Assembly (NCBI GenBank): GCA_963729165.1
Contig: CAVSMM010000007.1
Coordinates: forward strand, 248,001 to 312,000
Direction of reading: 5' to 3'
Source: JACCZX01 sp963729165
Lineage (GTDB): Bacteria > Pseudomonadota > Gammaproteobacteria > Burkholderiales > Burkholderiaceae_F
DNA length: 64,000 bases
In this document: piece by piece, positions 48,415 through 56,291 of the stretch
Layout: each line of letters starts with the position of its first letter
How positions within the stretch are numbered: the first letter of the stretch is position 1
The notes under the pieces: model-generated
Databases searched by the model: none
Told to the model about the DNA's origin: nothing
Seen by the model: the letters and a program-made list of their open reading frames with translations, nothing else
Made by a program: the position numbers and the translations under genes

Positions 48415-48648
48415 ATGGCGAAGTGCGACGCTTGCGGCAATGACTATGACAAATCGTTCGAACTAAGAAAGAGCGGCCGGACCTACACTTTCGACAGTTT
48501 CGAGTGCGCGATCCACCTGTTGGCGCCTGCTTGCGAGCACTGCGGCGTGCGCATCGTCGGTCACGGGCTTGAAACGGACGGACGAATGTTCTGCTGCGAT
48601 CATTGCGCGGAGCATCAAGGTGTCACGGAACTGCGCGATCGCGCGTAA
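48415..48648 (+). CDS. Small cysteine-rich putative zinc-binding protein
   Basis: A 77-residue protein with three Cys pairs: CDACG near the N-terminus, ACEHCG in the middle and FCCDHCAEH near the end, plus SFECAIH. The pattern suggests one or two zinc sites, resembling TRASH/zinc-ribbon or metallothionein-like small proteins. ATG 48415 gives the natural N-terminus MAKCDACGNDYD; an upstream in-frame codon lies inside the previous gene. It is probably cotranscribed with the basic protein upstream. Function is not known. Confidence 0.75.
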   Translation: MAKCDACGNDYDKSFELRKSGRTYTFDSFECAIHLLAPACEHCGVRIVGHGLETDGRMFCCDHCAEHQGVTELRDRA

Positions 48649-48684
48649 GAATGCGGACCATCAACCAAGAGAGGGGAATCAGGA

Positions 48685-49359
48685 ATGCAATCGGCTAAAG
48701 CGCTGCAACGGTTGGCAACCAGTCTGTTTTTGATTGCGGCATGGTCGAGTGCCGGCGCGCAATCCACACAAGCGGTGCCGGCGGCACCCACGCCGACGAA
48801 GCAACTTCGGTCCCCCGATGTGATCTATGTCCCGACGCCACCCGAAGTCGTCGATGCGATGTTGAAGGTCGCGGATGTGCGCCGTGGAGACGTGCTGTAT
48901 GACCTCGGCTCGGGCGATGGTCGCATCCCGATCACGGCTGCGCAGAAGTACAACGTGACGCGTGCCACCGGTATCGAAATCAATCCGGAGCGTATTGCAG
49001 AGGCGCAGCAGAATCTCAACGCATCAGGTGTCGGCGACCGCGTCCGCTTCCGCAACGAGGACTTGTTTGAAGCCGACTTTTCCGACGCGACCGTGATAAC
49101 GCTGTATCTGTTGCCGGCTCTGAACGTCAAATTGCTGCCAAAAATGCTGCGGGAATTAAAGCCGGGTACGCGCATCGTTTCGCACGCGTTTGCGATGGGA
49201 GATTGGAAGCCGGAAAAGACGCTGGAGGTGGGCGGTAGATCGATTTATTTCTGGACCATTCCGCCCAAGGGCAGTCCCGCCTATGCCGCTGCGTCGGCCG
49301 CTGCCGGTGTCGGCGGGACGGGCCAAATTAACAGAACACCAACGGCGCGAAATGACTAA
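48685..49359 (+). CDS. Class I SAM methyltransferase-like protein with signal peptide
   Basis: A 224-residue protein. The N-terminus looks like a cleavable signal (LATSLFLIAAWSSAGAQS, cleavage about residue 25). A methyltransferase fold follows: PDVIYVPTPPEVVDAMLKVA, motif I VLYDLGSGDGRIPITAAQ, GIEINPERIAEAQ, and the post-motif VITLYLLPALNVKLLPKML. GMGDWKP-like sequence and a short Ala/Gly tail end it. Export of a SAM-dependent enzyme is puzzling, since SAM is cytoplasmic. Related exported proteins exist in other proteobacteria, but the function is unknown to me. It is intact. Confidence 0.82.
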   Translation: MQSAKALQRLATSLFLIAAWSSAGAQSTQAVPAAPTPTKQLRSPDVIYVPTPPEVVDAMLKVADVRRGDVLYDLGSGDGRIPITAAQKYNVTRATGIEINPERIAEAQQNLNASGVGDRVRFRNEDLFEADFSDATVITLYLLPALNVKLLPKMLRELKPGTRIVSHAFAMGDWKPEKTLEVGGRSIYFWTIPPKGSPAYAAASAAAGVGGTGQINRTPTARND

Positions 49360-49424
49360 AGGTGATGATTGATATCGCGCCTTGCGGCGGGTTGCACAAA
49401 CTCGATGTTGTATAAACATGGCCT

Positions 49425-49925
49425 ATGTCGACCTTGACGAGCACGGACCGCAGCCGTTGGCAAGGCGTCGATGTCAAGGTGGCGCTCTTCGCAGGGCTGA
49501 TTGCCGGTGTGGTCGATCTGGCGCTGCTGGCCGCGATTGCGTGGGCGCAGGGCGAGAATGTTTGGGTCAACATGCGCATGACTGCCGCCATCCTGATGGG
49601 ACCCGGTGTCTTGCCGCCGCCGGCGACGTTCGACGCGCTGCTGTTCATCGTTTCGACGATCGTGCACTTCGGACTCTCGCTCGATCTACGGCTTGATCGT
49701 CGCGTGGTTCGTGCGCAAGTCCAATTGGCGATTGGCTTGATGATCGGCGTCGCTGTCGGCTTCGGAATCTATCTGGTCAACTATTACGTGTTCGCGCCAC
49801 TGCTGTTTCCATGGCTGACGATGTCGCGCAGTGGCATGGTGCCGACCCTGATTCATCCGGTGTTCGGCATGATCGCTGCTGCCACTTACCTGAAGCTGCG
49901 CCGCGCTAATCGCGGGTCAGTCTAG
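49425..49925 (+). CDS. Four-helix membrane protein of unknown function, with a masked double indel
   Basis: A 166-residue frame with hydrophobic segments VALFAGLIAGVVDLALLAAI, MRMTAAILMGPGVLPP, LMIGVAVGFGIYLVNYYVFA and a C-terminal helix. Between about 49685 and 49735 the reading frame gives a charged, non-membrane stretch (LDLRLDRRVVRAQVQL). The neighbouring frame reads IYGLIVAWFVRKSNWRLA, a natural membrane helix. Two compensating indels therefore seem to be hidden inside an ORF that looks intact. No family is recognised. Confidence 0.65.
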   Translation: MSTLTSTDRSRWQGVDVKVALFAGLIAGVVDLALLAAIAWAQGENVWVNMRMTAAILMGPGVLPPPATFDALLFIVSTIVHFGLSLDLRLDRRVVRAQVQLAIGLMIGVAVGFGIYLVNYYVFAPLLFPWLTMSRSGMVPTLIHPVFGMIAAATYLKLRRANRGSV

Positions 49926-49927
49926 TT

Positions 49928-50104
49928 CTAGTCCTTCGCTTTCTTCGCAGCCCGCATGTTGTCGACCAGGTTCGGATAAGGCCGGCCGGCCTTTTTTGCC
50001 GCGCGCTTGGCCGATGCTTTGGCCGTTGGCGACAGGTGCTTTGACTGGGCGGTTTTCTTCTTGGGGTTGGCACTCTTCCAGGGCGCCTGTTTCGCCGCGG
50101 CCAT
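49928..50104 (-). CDS. 58-residue basic protein
   Basis: A short gene: ATG 50104 to TAG 49928-49930, opening MAAAKQAPWKSANPKKKTAQ and ending PYPNLVDNMRAAKKAKD. It is rich in Lys and Ala, with the last 15 residues least repetitive, suggesting a real small protein. It starts 10 bases after the pyridoxamine-oxidase-like gene in the same direction and is probably cotranscribed. No strong ribosome binding site was seen. Function is unknown; nucleic-acid binding is possible from its charge. Confidence 0.6.
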   Translation of the reverse strand: MAAAKQAPWKSANPKKKTAQSKHLSPTAKASAKRAAKKAGRPYPNLVDNMRAAKKAKD

Positions 50105-50114
50105 AAAGGGCCGA

Positions 50115-50612
50115 CTACAGAGTGACCTTCGCGTGCTGCTTTTCGTCTTCCTCTTTCGGACTCTCGCCCTTGACGTAGGCCTTCGCCGCCTCGAAGACGA
50201 ACTTCAGCCCCTGCGCTCCGGCGTTGTCCCAGTACTCGCCGTGCTGCGCGCTGAACTTCAGCATTGAAATCGATGGGTCGGTTTTGCCGCCCGGAAACCA
50301 GATCTTCCAGTCCTCCTTGTAGAGCCGGTCGATCAACGCTCGGTCGCGCGTGATGGTCGCATGTCCACTGAGAGAGGCGTATTGATTCGAGCTTTGAAAC
50401 GTCAACGTGACACTCGGGTTCGCGTTGATCTCGGCCACCTTCGGCGAATCGATGCCGGTCACAAAGTAGGCATCCGAGTCGGGCCGCAGTTCGGCGATAG
50501 CCATCGGTCGTGAGTGCATGTGGCCGTCGGCTGATTGGGTGACCAGCATGGCGGTGTCGAAATCTTTCAACAGGTCGTACAAATGTTTCTGCGTGTTCGT
50601 CGATTTCGTCAT
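50115..50612 (-). CDS. Pyridoxamine 5'-phosphate oxidase-like / general stress protein 26 family
   Basis: A 165-residue split-barrel flavin-binding-type protein. Conserved parts are LLKDFDTAMLVTQSADGHMH, SRPMAIAELRPDSDAYFVTG, VAEINANPSVTLTFQSSNQY and DWKIWFPGGKTDPSISMLKF. ATG 50612 with GGAG upstream fits the family start MTKSTNTQKHLYDLL, better than an upstream codon at 50657. Relatives bind FMN, FAD or F420 and are induced by stress. The substrate is unknown. It is divergent from the cobalamin riboswitch region. Confidence 0.88.
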   Translation of the reverse strand: MTKSTNTQKHLYDLLKDFDTAMLVTQSADGHMHSRPMAIAELRPDSDAYFVTGIDSPKVAEINANPSVTLTFQSSNQYASLSGHATITRDRALIDRLYKEDWKIWFPGGKTDPSISMLKFSAQHGEYWDNAGAQGLKFVFEAAKAYVKGESPKEEDEKQHAKVTL

Positions 50613-50689
50613 CTCTGCTCCAAAGTGGGATTGTGTTGCGCCAACCTTGAACAGCAAGAACGATGCCGTCGATAGCGCTATAGTCGCGA

Positions 50690-50905
50690 CGCGTCAGGTG
50701 CCCGCAGGCGCAAGCCTCGGGTGAAACGGGAAGCCGGTGAAGTGGAAACGCCAAAGCCGGCACTGCCCCCGCAACGGTAAGTCAGAGTGACGGATCGCGT
50801 AGTACGCCACTGCGTCTTCAGACGCGGGAAGGTGCGATCCGATAGCGCGGTGTCCAGTTCTTCTAGCAAGACGCGCTGTGTTGACGAGTCCGGAGACCGG
50901 CCTGG
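50690..50905 (+). promoter_or_regulatory. Cobalamin (adenosylcobalamin) riboswitch
   Basis: The aptamer hallmarks occur in order: AGGTGCCCG at 50696, GGGTGAAACGGGAAGCCGGTG from 50719 (split here across the GAAACGGGAAGCCGGTG core), the B12 box GCCGGCACTGCCCCCGCAAC at 50756-50775, and GAGTCCGGAGACCGGCCTG at 50886. A TATAGT -10 at 50679-50684 lies just upstream. Downstream (50906-51024) several hairpins occur, including GCGATGG/CCATCGC and one involving CACGCG near the btuB ribosome site, a plausible expression platform. It should repress btuB and the transport genes when B12 is abundant. Confidence 0.95.
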
Positions 50906-51024
50906 CGGGCGAGCCACCGCATTGTGCGGCGGCTTCAACAGCGCGGTCGCGGTGGGCGATGGTGTGCAGCCCATCGCTGCATCCTCATCTTTCATCCGGT
51001 CACGCGTTTTGACGCGGGTGAGCG

Positions 51025-52971
51025 ATGAAAAACAATCATGAAGTTGTATTTGGCGCGGTGGTGCCGCGTGCGTTCGTGATTTGCCTGACAACGTGCTGCA
51101 TAGGAGGTGCGCACGGCCAACAAGTATCGACGGTGACGGCGCTGGAGGAGATTGTCATCAGCGGAAGCCGTACCGAGGCCACGCTGGCGGCGACCGGTTC
51201 GGCCGTCAGCATTCTTACCGGAGCGGAACTGGAGCAGCGACAGATCCGACTCGTCTCCGATGCGCTGCGCGCGGTGCCAGGAATCGCCGTCAGTCGTCAG
51301 GGTCCCGTCGGCACCGCTACGCAGGTTCGCATTCGCGGCGCCGAAGCCAATCACACCGTGGTGCTGATCGACGGCGTCAAGATCAACGATCCGTTTACAT
51401 CCGAAGTCGATTTTGCGCATTTGCTCTCAGCGCAGATCGATCGCATCGAAATTCTGCGCGGTCCGCAAAGTGTGTTGTACGGCTCGGAGGCAATCGGCGG
51501 TGTGATCAGCATCTTTACCAAGCGCGGCGCTCCCGGTATGCAAGCCGAAGCATCGATCGAAGCCGGATCGTTTTCTTCGGTCGATGGCTCGGCCGCAGTA
51601 CGCGGCGCGACTGCCGACGCTGAACTACGCGCTGTCGGCATCCGGGTTGAGAACGGATGGCACGAACGTTTCGCGCTTTGGTTCCGAAGATGACGGATAT
51701 CGCAACGGGACGTTGTATGCACGCGCAGGGTGGGCGCCGACGTCTACTGCTGCGCTCGACGCATCGCTGCGCTATCGCGACAGCCGCAGCATGTTCGATC
51801 CGCAGGACTTTGGTTTTCCTCCGGGCCCTACATTCGGGTTGATCATCGACGGTGATCGCCGCAGCGAGGGTGACCAGTTCGACGCAAGACTGCGCGGCCG
51901 CCTGACGACGGGCGCACTCGAGCACCAGCTCGGGTTCACGCATACGCAGACTCAAGAAGACACTTTTGCGGATGGCGTTTTCACGAACGGATTCGAAGGC
52001 AAGCGCGATCGCTTCGATTACCAGGGCACATGGCGATTCGGTGTGAACGTGCCGCAGGCGCTTACGTTGGCCGCAGAGCACGAGCGGCAACAATTCGAAA
52101 GCAAGGGACCAACGCCGGCGTCCGCGCAAAATCAGACTCGTGAAAACGACAAGACCGGGATCGCTGCCGAGTATCGCGTGCGCCTGCCGGTGCAGACGGC
52201 ACTGACGCTCTCGGTGCGGCGCGATCATCACGAACTGTTCGAGGATGCGACGACCTATCGCATCACCGTGGCGCAGCCGCTCGACCAGCGCATCAAGCTG
52301 CGCGCGAGTTACGGTACCGGTATCGCGAACCCGACGTTCTTCGAGCTATTCGGTTTTATTCCGGGAAGCTTCGATCCGAATCCGGCACTGAAGCCGGAAA
52401 AATCACGCGGCTTCGACGTCGGCGCCGATTTCCTGATCGCCACTGAAGGTCGGCTGTCGCTGACTTACTTCAATGCCGACCTGGAGGACGAGATCGGCGG
52501 CACGTTCGATGCGACTACGTTTCGCTCCAGCGTGGTGAACTTGACTGGCAAGAGCAAGCGACGCGGGGTTGAGGTCGAAGCGCAATACGCTCCTAGCACC
52601 AATCTGACGGTATGGGTGGCTTACACCTATATTGACTCAAAGCAGCCCGACGGCCAGATCGAAGTGCGCCGCCCGCGGCATGTTGCTTCAGCTGCGATCA
52701 CGTATTCGCTGCCGGGCGCGCTGGGCGCGCTGACACTGGCCGTCGATCACAACGGGCGACAGGAGGATCTCGATTTTCGAAGCTTCACGAGCGGCGCGCG
52801 TGAATTTGCGCGATTACACGCTGGTGCGCATCGCCGGCCAGTACGCGATCACGCGCAACATCAATTTGCTCGCGCGTGTCGAGAATCTGCTCGACCAGGA
52901 CTACGAAGAAGTGTTTTCGTATCGACCCGAGCGGGCGCGCCTTTTATGCCGGCGTGCAGGCGCGCTTCTAG
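51025..52971 (+). CDS. btuB: TonB-dependent vitamin B12 receptor BtuB, several frameshifts
   Basis: Outer-membrane importer. It has a signal peptide and TonB box region (ALEEIVISGSRTEA), and plug domain features LVSDALRAVPGIAVSRQGP, VRIRGAEANHTVVLIDGVKI and RIEILRGPQSVLYGSEAIGG. The beta-barrel follows in frame 2 (SVVNLTGKSKRRGVEVEAQY). The C-terminus shifts to frame 3 near 52795 (LRDYTLVRIAGQYAITRNIN), and a last step near 52930 restores the end GRAFYAGVQARF with the terminal Phe. A first step is at about 51620. A cobalamin riboswitch controls it, and btuF starts 4 bases after its stop. Confidence 0.92.
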
Positions 52972-52975
52972 CGAG

Positions 52976-53824
52976 ATGAACGTTCGTCGCGCAGTCGCGA
53001 TCGGGCTGTTGCTGAGCGCTGTATGCAGCGCAGGCGCAGCGCCACAGCGCGTCGTTTCGCTGAACCTGTGCGCGGATGAGCTGATATTGCGGCTCGCGGA
53101 TCCGGGCACCGTCAAATCGGTCACGTGGCTAGCGCGCGATCCTGCGTTGTCGAACGTCATCGCGCTCGCGCAGCAAGTGCCGATCAATCGCGGGCTGGCC
53201 GAAGACATCGTTCCACTTGGTCCCGATCTGGTGATCGCCGGTGCATACACGGCGCGTACTGCTGTTGCGCTGCTGAAGCGGATCGGGATACCGGTACTCG
53301 AACTGGCCGTGCCGACCAACGTCGACGAAGCGCTGGCACAGATCGACGGTGGTGGCCGCTGCACTCGGAACGCCAGCCAGGGGGCGCAGTTGATTGCCGA
53401 TATTCAAAGCGGGCTTGCGCGGCGTGCCTATCGCGAGCGGATCCCCGCAACCGATGGCGGCCGTTTATCAGCCGAACGGCTTCACGATTGGGCAAGGGCT
53501 CGCTCGTCAACGATTGTTCAACCGAGCCGGCTTGCGCAACCTCGCAGTCGAGCGGCGCATCGACAATTACGGAGAGTTGCCGCTCGAGGTGATGCTGCTC
53601 GCGCAGCCCGATCTGCTGATCATGAATGCTGCCGATGGTCGCGGGCCCGCGCTGGCGTACAAGTGTTGCGCCATCCTGCGCTGGAGCGCCGATATCACGG
53701 CGAGCGGGTGGTCAGCGTGCCTTCGGCCTGGTGGAGCTGCCCGGGCCCGCGCCTGGTCGACGCCGTTCAGCGTTTACAGCAAGCAGCGCAGCGCCTGCCG
53801 GCGCAGCATAAGGAAGCGCGATGA
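52976..53824 (+). CDS. btuF: Cobalamin ABC transporter substrate-binding protein, frameshifted
   Basis: Periplasmic vitamin B12-binding protein. It has a signal peptide (AVAIGLLLSAVCSAGAAPQR), then RVVSLNLCADELILRLADPG, IVPLGPDLVIAGAYTARTAV, NYGELPLEVMLLAQPDLLIM, and the C-terminus RVVSVPSAWWSCPGPRLVDA. Frame steps occur near 53345, 53440 and 53660. The stop overlaps the btuC start as ATGA. It delivers B12 from BtuB to BtuCD. Confidence 0.88.
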   Translation: MNVRRAVAIGLLLSAVCSAGAAPQRVVSLNLCADELILRLADPGTVKSVTWLARDPALSNVIALAQQVPINRGLAEDIVPLGPDLVIAGAYTARTAVALLKRIGIPVLELAVPTNVDEALAQIDGGGRCTRNASQGAQLIADIQSGLARRAYRERIPATDGGRLSAERLHDWARARSSTIVQPSRLAQPRSRAAHRQLRRVAARGDAARAARSADHECCRWSRARAGVQVLRHPALERRYHGERVVSVPSAWWSCPGPRLVDAVQRLQQAAQRLPAQHKEAR

Positions 53825-54858
53825 GCGCGCGCGCATCAGCGGCTGCGGCACGGCCGCTTTCAATGCCCACGGCTCCCGCGCTGCTGCTGACCATCTTGCT
53901 ATCGACTGTGTTGGTGTTATCCGCGCGTCACTGGCCGTCGGGCGCGCGCCGCTCGATGTCGTGTCTGCGATCGCAGCAATGGATGCGCGGCGAATCGACG
54001 CTCGGAACGCTGGTGCTGATCGAGCTGCGCTTGCCGCGCACCGTGCTCGCCATTCTGGTCGGTGCGAGTCTCGGCCTGGCGGGCGCGGCGTTACAAGGAC
54101 TACTGCGCAATCCGTTGGCCGAGCCCGGCATCATCGGCGTGTCGTCGTGCGCCGCATTCGGCGCGGTCGTCGCGTTTTACAGCGGCCTTTCGTTCGCGGC
54201 GCCGCTGGCGTTGCCGCTTGCCGGCATCGCAGGTGCGCTGGTGGCAGTGGTGTTGCTGTACGCACTTGCCGGCCGCGAGGCCAGCACGCTGACGCTGATT
54301 CTTGCGGGCGTCGCGATCAACGGATTTGCCGGCGCTGCGACCGCACTCGCGCTGAATCTTGCGCCGAATCCATTCGCGGTGACCGAGATCGTGTTCTGGA
54401 TGATGGGATCGCTTGCCGATCGCAGCCTGAGCCATCTGCAGCTGGCGGCGCCGTTGATGATCGTCGGCTGGGCGCTGTTGCTAACCAGCGGCCGCTCGCT
54501 CGATGCGCTGACGCTGGGAGAAGACACCGCGGCAAGTCTCGGCGTGCGACTTGCCAGACTGCGCTTCATGCTGGTGCTTGGGACAGCGCTGGCCGTCGGC
54601 AGCGGCGTCGCCGTGACCGGCGCGGTCGGCTTCGTCGGATTGGTCGCGCCGCATCTGCTGCGCCCGTTCGTTGCGCATCAGCCGAGCCGCTTGCTGGTCG
54701 CGAGCGCGCTTGCCGGCGCGGTGCTGGTGCTGGCTGCTGATATTGCGATCCGCTTGATCGCCGTCGGGCCCGAGCTGAAACTCGGAGTCGTCACGGCGTT
54801 GATCGGCGCGCCGTTCTTCCTGGTGCTCGTGATGCGATTGCGGCGCGAGGCGATCTGA
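53821..54858 (+). CDS. btuC: Cobalamin ABC transporter permease BtuC
   Basis: FecCD-type permease, 345 residues. Family signatures are ELRLPRTVLAILVGASLGLA, QGLLRNPLAEPGIIGVSSCA, GVRLARLRFMLVLGTALAVG and VGFVGLVAPHLLRPFVAHQP. Between about 53927 and 53990 the frame gives ARHWPSGARRSMSCLRSQQW, whereas another frame gives ASLAVGRAPLDVVSAIAAMD, the sequence expected there. Two compensating indels are therefore likely inside this apparently intact ORF. It is cotranscribed with btuF and btuD; a one-base overlap with btuD is seen. Confidence 0.93.
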   Translation: MSARASAAAARPLSMPTAPALLLTILLSTVLVLSARHWPSGARRSMSCLRSQQWMRGESTLGTLVLIELRLPRTVLAILVGASLGLAGAALQGLLRNPLAEPGIIGVSSCAAFGAVVAFYSGLSFAAPLALPLAGIAGALVAVVLLYALAGREASTLTLILAGVAINGFAGAATALALNLAPNPFAVTEIVFWMMGSLADRSLSHLQLAAPLMIVGWALLLTSGRSLDALTLGEDTAASLGVRLARLRFMLVLGTALAVGSGVAVTGAVGFVGLVAPHLLRPFVAHQPSRLLVASALAGAVLVLAADIAIRLIAVGPELKLGVVTALIGAPFFLVLVMRLRREAI

Positions 54859-55634
54859 TGCGGATCACGGCGGACGGTGTCACAGTCGTGGTCGGTGCCG
54901 CGACGCTGCTCGATGACGTCAGCGTAGCGGCAGAACCTGGCAGGCTGCTGGGGGTGGTCGGCCCGAATGGTGCAGGCAAGTCCACTTTGCTGCGAGTGCT
55001 GGCCGGGCTGCGCGAGTGCACTCGCGGAATCGTTCGCTACGACGGTCGCACGCGCCACGAGCTCGGGCCGCAGCAATTGTCGCGACAACTCGGCTATCTC
55101 GCGCAGCGCGGGCCGGTCGCCTGGCCATTGACCGTCGAGCGGCTGGTCGCGCTTGGCCGCCTGCCGCATTTGCAAGTGTGGGGAACGCAAGACGCGCTCG
55201 GAGCGGCGGCGATCGAGGCAGCGCTGAGCGACACCGACACTCTGCATCTGCGGCATCGCATCGTCGACACATTGTCGGGCGGCGAGCTCGCGCGCGCTCT
55301 GCTTGCGCGCGCGCTGGCGGTGGACGGCACCGCATTACTGGCTGACGAGCCAGTCGCCGAGCTCGATCCGTATCACCAGCTGCAGGTGATGGACATCCTG
55401 CGCGCGCGTGCCGATGCAGGGCGAACGATCATCGTCGTGCTGCACGAAATCACGCTGGCCGCCCGCTTTTGCGATCGTCTGATATTGCTGGACCAGGGTC
55501 AGGTTGCCGCCGCGGGACGACCGGCGGAGGTTCTGACCGATGAAACTCTTGCCGCTACTTACCGAGTGCTTGCCTTACGCGGAGAGCACGCGGGCATCGG
55601 CTACCTTCTCCCGTGGGGACGAACTCACACATAG
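54858..55634 (+). CDS. btuD: Cobalamin ABC transporter ATPase BtuD
   Basis: A 258-residue ABC ATPase. Walker A is VGPNGAGKSTLLRVLAGL, the signature is LSGGELARALLARAL, and Walker B is ALLADEPVAELDP followed by the switch His in VVLHEITLAARFCDRLILLD. It powers B12 import through BtuC. It is the last gene of the riboswitch-controlled operon. Its last 60 bases overlap the end of the convergent DUF71 gene. It is intact. Confidence 0.95.
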   Translation: MRITADGVTVVVGAATLLDDVSVAAEPGRLLGVVGPNGAGKSTLLRVLAGLRECTRGIVRYDGRTRHELGPQQLSRQLGYLAQRGPVAWPLTVERLVALGRLPHLQVWGTQDALGAAAIEAALSDTDTLHLRHRIVDTLSGGELARALLARALAVDGTALLADEPVAELDPYHQLQVMDILRARADAGRTIIVVLHEITLAARFCDRLILLDQGQVAAAGRPAEVLTDETLAATYRVLALRGEHAGIGYLLPWGRTHT

Positions 55635-56291
55635 GTCGGCATAGCAAAAACCGTCGCGCTCGACGATCTCTCCGAGCTCGAACTCGATCTGTTTGCTGAA
55701 CATCGGGCCGGTGAATGCAAACGTGTGGAACTCGCCGCGTTCGCCACATGGGTCCACGCTGTCCGGCAAGTCTGCAAGCAAGGTTGCATCAAAAGTGCGG
55801 CCACAGTAGGAAACTGGCAGTTGCCGCGGATCGACGCACGTCAGCGCGGCGCGTAGTCCCGAGTCGATCATTGCCCGCGCCAGCCCCGGCGTATCTGCGG
55901 TGAGCACCACAGCGGAAACAGCGGCTCGATGCCGGTGCCCGCAAGCTGCCGCTCGCGATAGTCGCGGATGTCCTGCAAGAACAGATCGCCAAAGGCAACG
56001 TGTGTGATGCCGTCAGCCACCGCACGCTCGATGAAGCGATCCCATGCGCTGCTCGTAGTCTGCGTTGCTGCAAGGCCATGGCAGAGCCACCGTGTGAAGC
56101 GGCAATCCGGCGGCCTCGGCCTGCGCTTCCAGCAATTCGCGCCGCACCGCATGCATCGCAACGCGATCGGCCGCTTCGTTCATCGTCGTGAGCAAGCCGA
56201 CGACCTCGATGCCGCGCGCGCGACAAACATGCAGCGCCCAGGCGCTGTCCTTGCCCGAACTCCATGCCAACAGCACGCGCTGCTGTTTCAC
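55575..56291 (-). CDS. DUF71/COG2102 PP-loop ATPase of the B12-associated type, frameshifted
   Basis: An ATP-pyrophosphatase-like enzyme related to diphthine-ammonia ligase. The PP-loop is RVLLAWSSGKDSAWALHVC. VVGLLTTMNEAADRVAMHAV, ITHVAFGDLFLQDIRDYRER and CGERGEFHTFAFTGPMF follow. Frame steps occur near 56055 and 55910. GTG 56291 gives a typical start, but the frame is also open upstream into the cobalamin-binding gene. In bacteria this family clusters with B12 salvage and transport genes, and a role in cobalamin metabolism has been proposed from comparative genomics. The context here fits that. Confidence 0.8.

Noticed and set aside
50647..50684. TTGAAC and TATAGT as the btuB promoter pair
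   Set aside because: They are 26 bp apart, too far for a sigma-70 promoter; only the -10-like element is kept.
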